DNA from: Candidatus Onthoplasma faecigallinarum
GTDB taxonomy: Bacteria > Bacillota > Clostridia > Christensenellales > UBA1242
NCBI GenBank assembly: GCA_018715225.1
Contig: DVMB01000020.1
Span: forward strand, 1-28,241
Length of the DNA: 28,241 bases
Direction of reading: 5' to 3'
The notes below the pieces were generated by a model. It ran no database searches, was not told where the DNA came from, and saw only the letters and a program-made list of their open reading frames with translations. This document shows, in pieces, positions 25,425 to 28,241 of this stretch; position 1 is the stretch's first letter, and each line of letters starts with the position of its first letter. The position numbers were made by a program, and so were the translations under genes.

Positions 25425-27350
25425 ATGGCAAAGTACTTGAAACAAGATAGCGAATTAGGTTACATTGAAGATAGTGCGGATATTCAATATCACAAGTTCA
25501 ACAATCTAAGACATACAATCTTGGGGTGTATGTTAGGAGATTTTGATGAAAATGGCGAATATGTGCTAGCCCCAGAGATAGCAAAAGAATTGATCGCTAT
25601 GAGGAAATATATTGTCGAGACGGTGGACAATATTGAGATTTGTCATGGCTGTCTAAAACTTGACAAATATATTACATTTTTAGTTACATTTGAGGGGAAC
25701 AAGGCGACTTTATCTCTAGTCGAAAAATTGAGTTTTGAAGCCAACTTTAAAATCAATAGCGGAACGTACAGCAATGTCAACGAATACATTTTGGATGAGG
25801 TTGAGACGTCGGGAGAGATTGACAAGAATGTCATATACAAACGCTGGAACATTGATGTCTTTGGCGGAAATTACCTTGATGTATTCAACATGGATGAAGA
25901 GACACTCTCTCAATATTTTGGTATAGTAAATAGATTCAAATATTTGATGATGGCGAACGAAGCCTTATTAAATCACGAAGAGGACTTGGAAGAGATTGAA
26001 TCGAATTATAGTCTAGATATGCTGGAGTTGATATCTCGTTACCCAAAATTAAAAGAGGCGATCATCAAAGAAATCAATGAGTCAATGCAGGGCAAGGAAG
26101 AACTCATACGAATTGACAAACCTTATTTTGCGAAGACCTTGAATGAATTGATTTCAAAGACGGTTGAAGACAATATAAATTTATTGACAGAGGAAGAAAA
26201 GAAAGATTTTGATGTTGAAAAACACAATATTCAAACCAATTATAATAATAAGATTAATGAAAAATTGGACATTGTCACGAAACCGCAATCTGCTGATGAA
26301 AAAGAATTAGATTCGGCTCAAACGATAATTCTAGATGTCCACAGCAATCCAGAGACAGCGAATGTCGTCGAAGTGGCTAAGAGATATGTCAAAATGACCG
26401 AATTGGTAGAACGTAGGACACGTCAAGAGGCTGTGGCTTTTATCACAGGGGAAGTGTTTGACGCAGAAAACAAACCACTAAAGCCTGGCGATGAAGGCAA
26501 ATCTCCATACAAGTCTAAATTGATTGAGTCAATCATAGGCGAGGGCGTAGGAACCCTAGATATATATGGCAGGAGAAAATCTAGTTCGAGATTGACCTTG
26601 TTTGAAGTCCTGAGAGGTGCGGTAGGTCTGCCTATCGAAAGACATACAGGAAAAGAGACTGGGGAAATCATCTCAAGTAGGAAACTCATCAGTAGGGAGA
26701 TAGTCAAGACAAAAGAGGAATCAGCAGAAAAGGTTCTAGCCCCTGCGGGCACAAAATCAGCGGCACCGAAGAAAAAGGCTGGTAAAGGACCTGCCAAACA
26801 AAAAGCAAAGAAAGCAGGCGGCACAAAAGGTCAAACTGCTGAGAATACGAAGTCCAGCGGTGGCGGAACGAAAAATTTGATAGTAGGTGCCACTCGTAGA
26901 GAAGAGAGGAGGCAGGACTATGAAGACGACGTGGACGCAGTAGAGCAATTTGAAACGGCGGCTAGCATGACGGTAAAAAAGAAAAATACTGCGACTTTAT
27001 CAAACCCTCAGCCACAACAGGCGGAGGAGGCAAACCCTGAGGGGACATCACTTCTCGACAGTTATCAGGCGTATCTATCTAGATGGAAAAACAGGGAGAT
27101 AAGTGATGGTTTGTCTAGTTTAGGAGAGACTGCCAGCAAAGATTTAAAAGAGACTGAGACAGTCAAAGAAGAGATATCTGCAACTAGTCCAGAATTGGGT
27201 ATAACTGAAGAGGCGGCGTCTGCCGAGTATTCTACCGATCCAAAATTAAATGTAGAATTATCAGCAGGCAGAGCAAAAGTGAAACTTCCTGAAGAGATAG
27301 AATTGACGAGAGGTATTAGCCACGACCTAGAACATGGTACAAGACTATAA
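25425..27350 (+). CDS. Unrecognised 641-residue protein with basic low-complexity linker
   Basis: I do not recognise this protein. ATG follows aagggag by 7 bases and the gene has its own promoter, so it is surely real. Residues 1 to about 230 look globular, with a possible CHGC pair (about 74-77). About 195-310 are highly charged and probably helical. A compact block follows (TGEVFDAENKPLKPGDEG to LTLFEVLRGAVGLPIE, about 343-408). Residues about 430-480 form a Lys/Ala/Gly-rich linker (APKKKAGKGPAKQKAKKAGG), then RREERRQDYEDDVDAVEQF. The last 100 residues are acidic and disordered-looking. There is no signal peptide or membrane segment, so it is cytoplasmic. The basic tail could bind nucleic acid; that is inference only. 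It converges on the unknown gene at 27421 and shares its terminator. Confidence 0.8.
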   Translation: MAKYLKQDSELGYIEDSADIQYHKFNNLRHTILGCMLGDFDENGEYVLAPEIAKELIAMRKYIVETVDNIEICHGCLKLDKYITFLVTFEGNKATLSLVEKLSFEANFKINSGTYSNVNEYILDEVETSGEIDKNVIYKRWNIDVFGGNYLDVFNMDEETLSQYFGIVNRFKYLMMANEALLNHEEDLEEIESNYSLDMLELISRYPKLKEAIIKEINESMQGKEELIRIDKPYFAKTLNELISKTVEDNINLLTEEEKKDFDVEKHNIQTNYNNKINEKLDIVTKPQSADEKELDSAQTIILDVHSNPETANVVEVAKRYVKMTELVERRTRQEAVAFITGEVFDAENKPLKPGDEGKSPYKSKLIESIIGEGVGTLDIYGRRKSSSRLTLFEVLRGAVGLPIERHTGKETGEIISSRKLISREIVKTKEESAEKVLAPAGTKSAAPKKKAGKGPAKQKAKKAGGTKGQTAENTKSSGGGTKNLIVGATRREERRQDYEDDVDAVEQFETAASMTVKKKNTATLSNPQPQQAEEANPEGTSLLDSYQAYLSRWKNREISDGLSSLGETASKDLKETETVKEEISATSPELGITEEAASAEYSTDPKLNVELSAGRAKVKLPEEIELTRGISHDLEHGTRL

Positions 27351-27381
27351 TCAAGTGAAAAGCAAATATTTCATTTTAATA

Positions 27382-27413
27382 AAAATAAGCCACATCAAAG
27401 TGGCTTATTTTTT
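27382..27413. terminator. Bidirectional terminator between two convergent unknown genes
   Basis: A 12-bp perfect stem (aaaataagccac / gtggcttatttt) with a 6-base loop and U tracts for both directions. Confidence 0.88.
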
Positions 27414-27420
27414 GATATCT

Positions 27421-27966
27421 TTAATATCCAACATTAGCTGAAGAACTTGCTTTATGATATTTCACATTGTCATAATTGATTGCTCTAAATAGATTTTCTA
27501 TCAATCTATCGAATATTTTACCATTTAGAGGAATAGTTGATGCACCTTTTTCTCCATTTCTGTTAGGATCTTGGTTTCTTTCTTTGGCTAATTCATTAAA
27601 TTGTTTCCAAACTTTTCCCAATATTGCATCATACAATTTCATAAATTCAGGAAGATTTAGACTGTATTTCTCTTCATCGCCTACGATAGTAAGATTTTTA
27701 GAACCCAACTGGAATGTAGCATATGATTTATCCAAAATACTTAGATTGGCGATGTATCTATATACAAATTTCCCATCTTTTTTGGTACGAGCCAATGCTG
27801 CAAAATCATCAACCAACTGATCTGCGTTGAGATCGGTAGAAGGTCTTTCAATAAGATATTTGTCGACGATGTATTGGTCTCCTTTGCTTTTGATTCTTTG
27901 TACAATATCGTCAATAATCTTAACTGCTTCTGCTTCATATTGTTGAAGAGTTTCTTTACTTGCCAT
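27421..27966 (-). CDS. Unrecognised 181-residue protein
   Basis: The protein is hydrophilic, has no signal peptide or membrane segment, and matches no family I know. ATG is preceded by aaggag 8 bases upstream, and a good promoter lies further up, so it is a real gene. It starts with an amphipathic helix rich in Glu/Lys/Gln (ASKETLQQYEAEAVKIIDDI). A middle part with alternating hydrophobic residues (YRYIANLSILDKSYATFQL) suggests beta strands, a helical segment follows (FMKLYDAILGKVWKQFNELAKERN, about 108-131), and the tail (SSSANVGY) is short and flexible. It is convergent with the 641-residue unknown gene. Whether the two act together cannot be told from sequence. Confidence 0.75.
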   Translation of the reverse strand: MASKETLQQYEAEAVKIIDDIVQRIKSKGDQYIVDKYLIERPSTDLNADQLVDDFAALARTKKDGKFVYRYIANLSILDKSYATFQLGSKNLTIVGDEEKYSLNLPEFMKLYDAILGKVWKQFNELAKERNQDPNRNGEKGASTIPLNGKIFDRLIENLFRAINYDNVKYHKASSSANVGY

Positions 27967-27989
27967 ATGTCATCTCCTTAATTTCCCTC

Positions 27990-28018
27990 ATTTTAACACA
28001 ATGTTTGTATTTTGTAAA
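27990..28018 (-). promoter_or_regulatory. Promoter of the 181-residue unknown gene
   Basis: On the minus strand, TTTACA, a 17-base spacer and TAAAAT precede the start codon by about 24 bases. Confidence 0.65.
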
Positions 28019-28098
28019 TACCTTTTTAAAATTTTTTTTCTAAATTGTTCCTATATTTATTATGTCAAAATGACTTCAAAATGTTAAAAAATATGAAA

Positions 28099-28150
28099 TT
28101 GTCTTGATTGATGTTCGTTGATAACCATCTATAATTTATCATCAAGACAA
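28099..28150. repeat. Inverted repeat near the right edge
   Basis: A perfect 10-bp inverted repeat (ttgtcttgat / atcaagacaa) encloses 32 bases. The remaining 28019-28241 stretch is A+T-rich and shows no gene. Confidence 0.6.
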
Positions 28151-28241
28151 AACCTTCAAACAAATGAAATATAAATAGGGTCAAAGAATAGAGGGAAGAA
28201 TACAGAAAAAATCAAATAAAAAATGTTTTATATTTTATAAA

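Overview
The window looks like the chromosome of a low-G+C Gram-positive bacterium (Bacillota, probably an uncultured Clostridia-like gut lineage). The grounds are A+T-rich DNA, strong AGGAGG-type ribosome binding sites, near-consensus sigma-A promoters, an L10-type leader ahead of rplJ-rplL, SpoVG, RecD2 without RecBC, and the conserved order rpmE-prmC-prfA. The lineage is inferred from gene content; no 16S or marker comparison could be run.

Layout. (1) 1-8861: the 3' part of a giant secreted or surface GLUG-repeat protein, whose 5' end lies outside the window. It has a hydrophobic/cationic insert near residues 2181-2266 and a tyrosine-rich tail. (2) 8920-9978: a lipoprotein on the minus strand, with a consensus promoter and an operator-like palindrome. 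(3) 10166-11290: the rplJ-rplL operon with its autoregulatory leader. (4) 11296-12350: a ComF-family phosphoribosyltransferase. A 500-bp, extremely A+T-rich gap follows, then recD2 on the minus strand (12843-15071). (5) 15519-18881: a second GLUG-repeat surface protein with an N-terminal signal or anchor segment. (6) 18801-21057: a two-gene type II restriction-modification cassette (C5-cytosine methyltransferase plus a ThaI-like endonuclease). It is enclosed by about 44-bp inverted repeats and carries a run of palindromes at its right end. (7) 21182-22860: spoVG and murC, divergent. (8) 22869-25376: rpmE with a long leader, then prmC and prfA. (9) 25379-27350 and 27421-27966: two unrecognised proteins, convergent on a shared terminator.

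How it fits together. Core translation genes (L10, L7/L12, L31, RF1 and the RF1 methyltransferase PrmC) are interleaved with envelope genes (two GLUG proteins, a lipoprotein, MurC) and with DNA-handling genes (RecD2, ComF, the restriction-modification system). PrmC acts on the GGQ glutamine of RF1, encoded next to it. The main accessory feature is the inverted-repeat-flanked restriction-modification cassette. A manual scan found CGCG, the site cut by ThaI, only once in 28 kb, against at least nine GCGC. That fits a CGCG-targeting system but does not prove it. No CRISPR array, tRNA, rRNA or transposase gene was seen.
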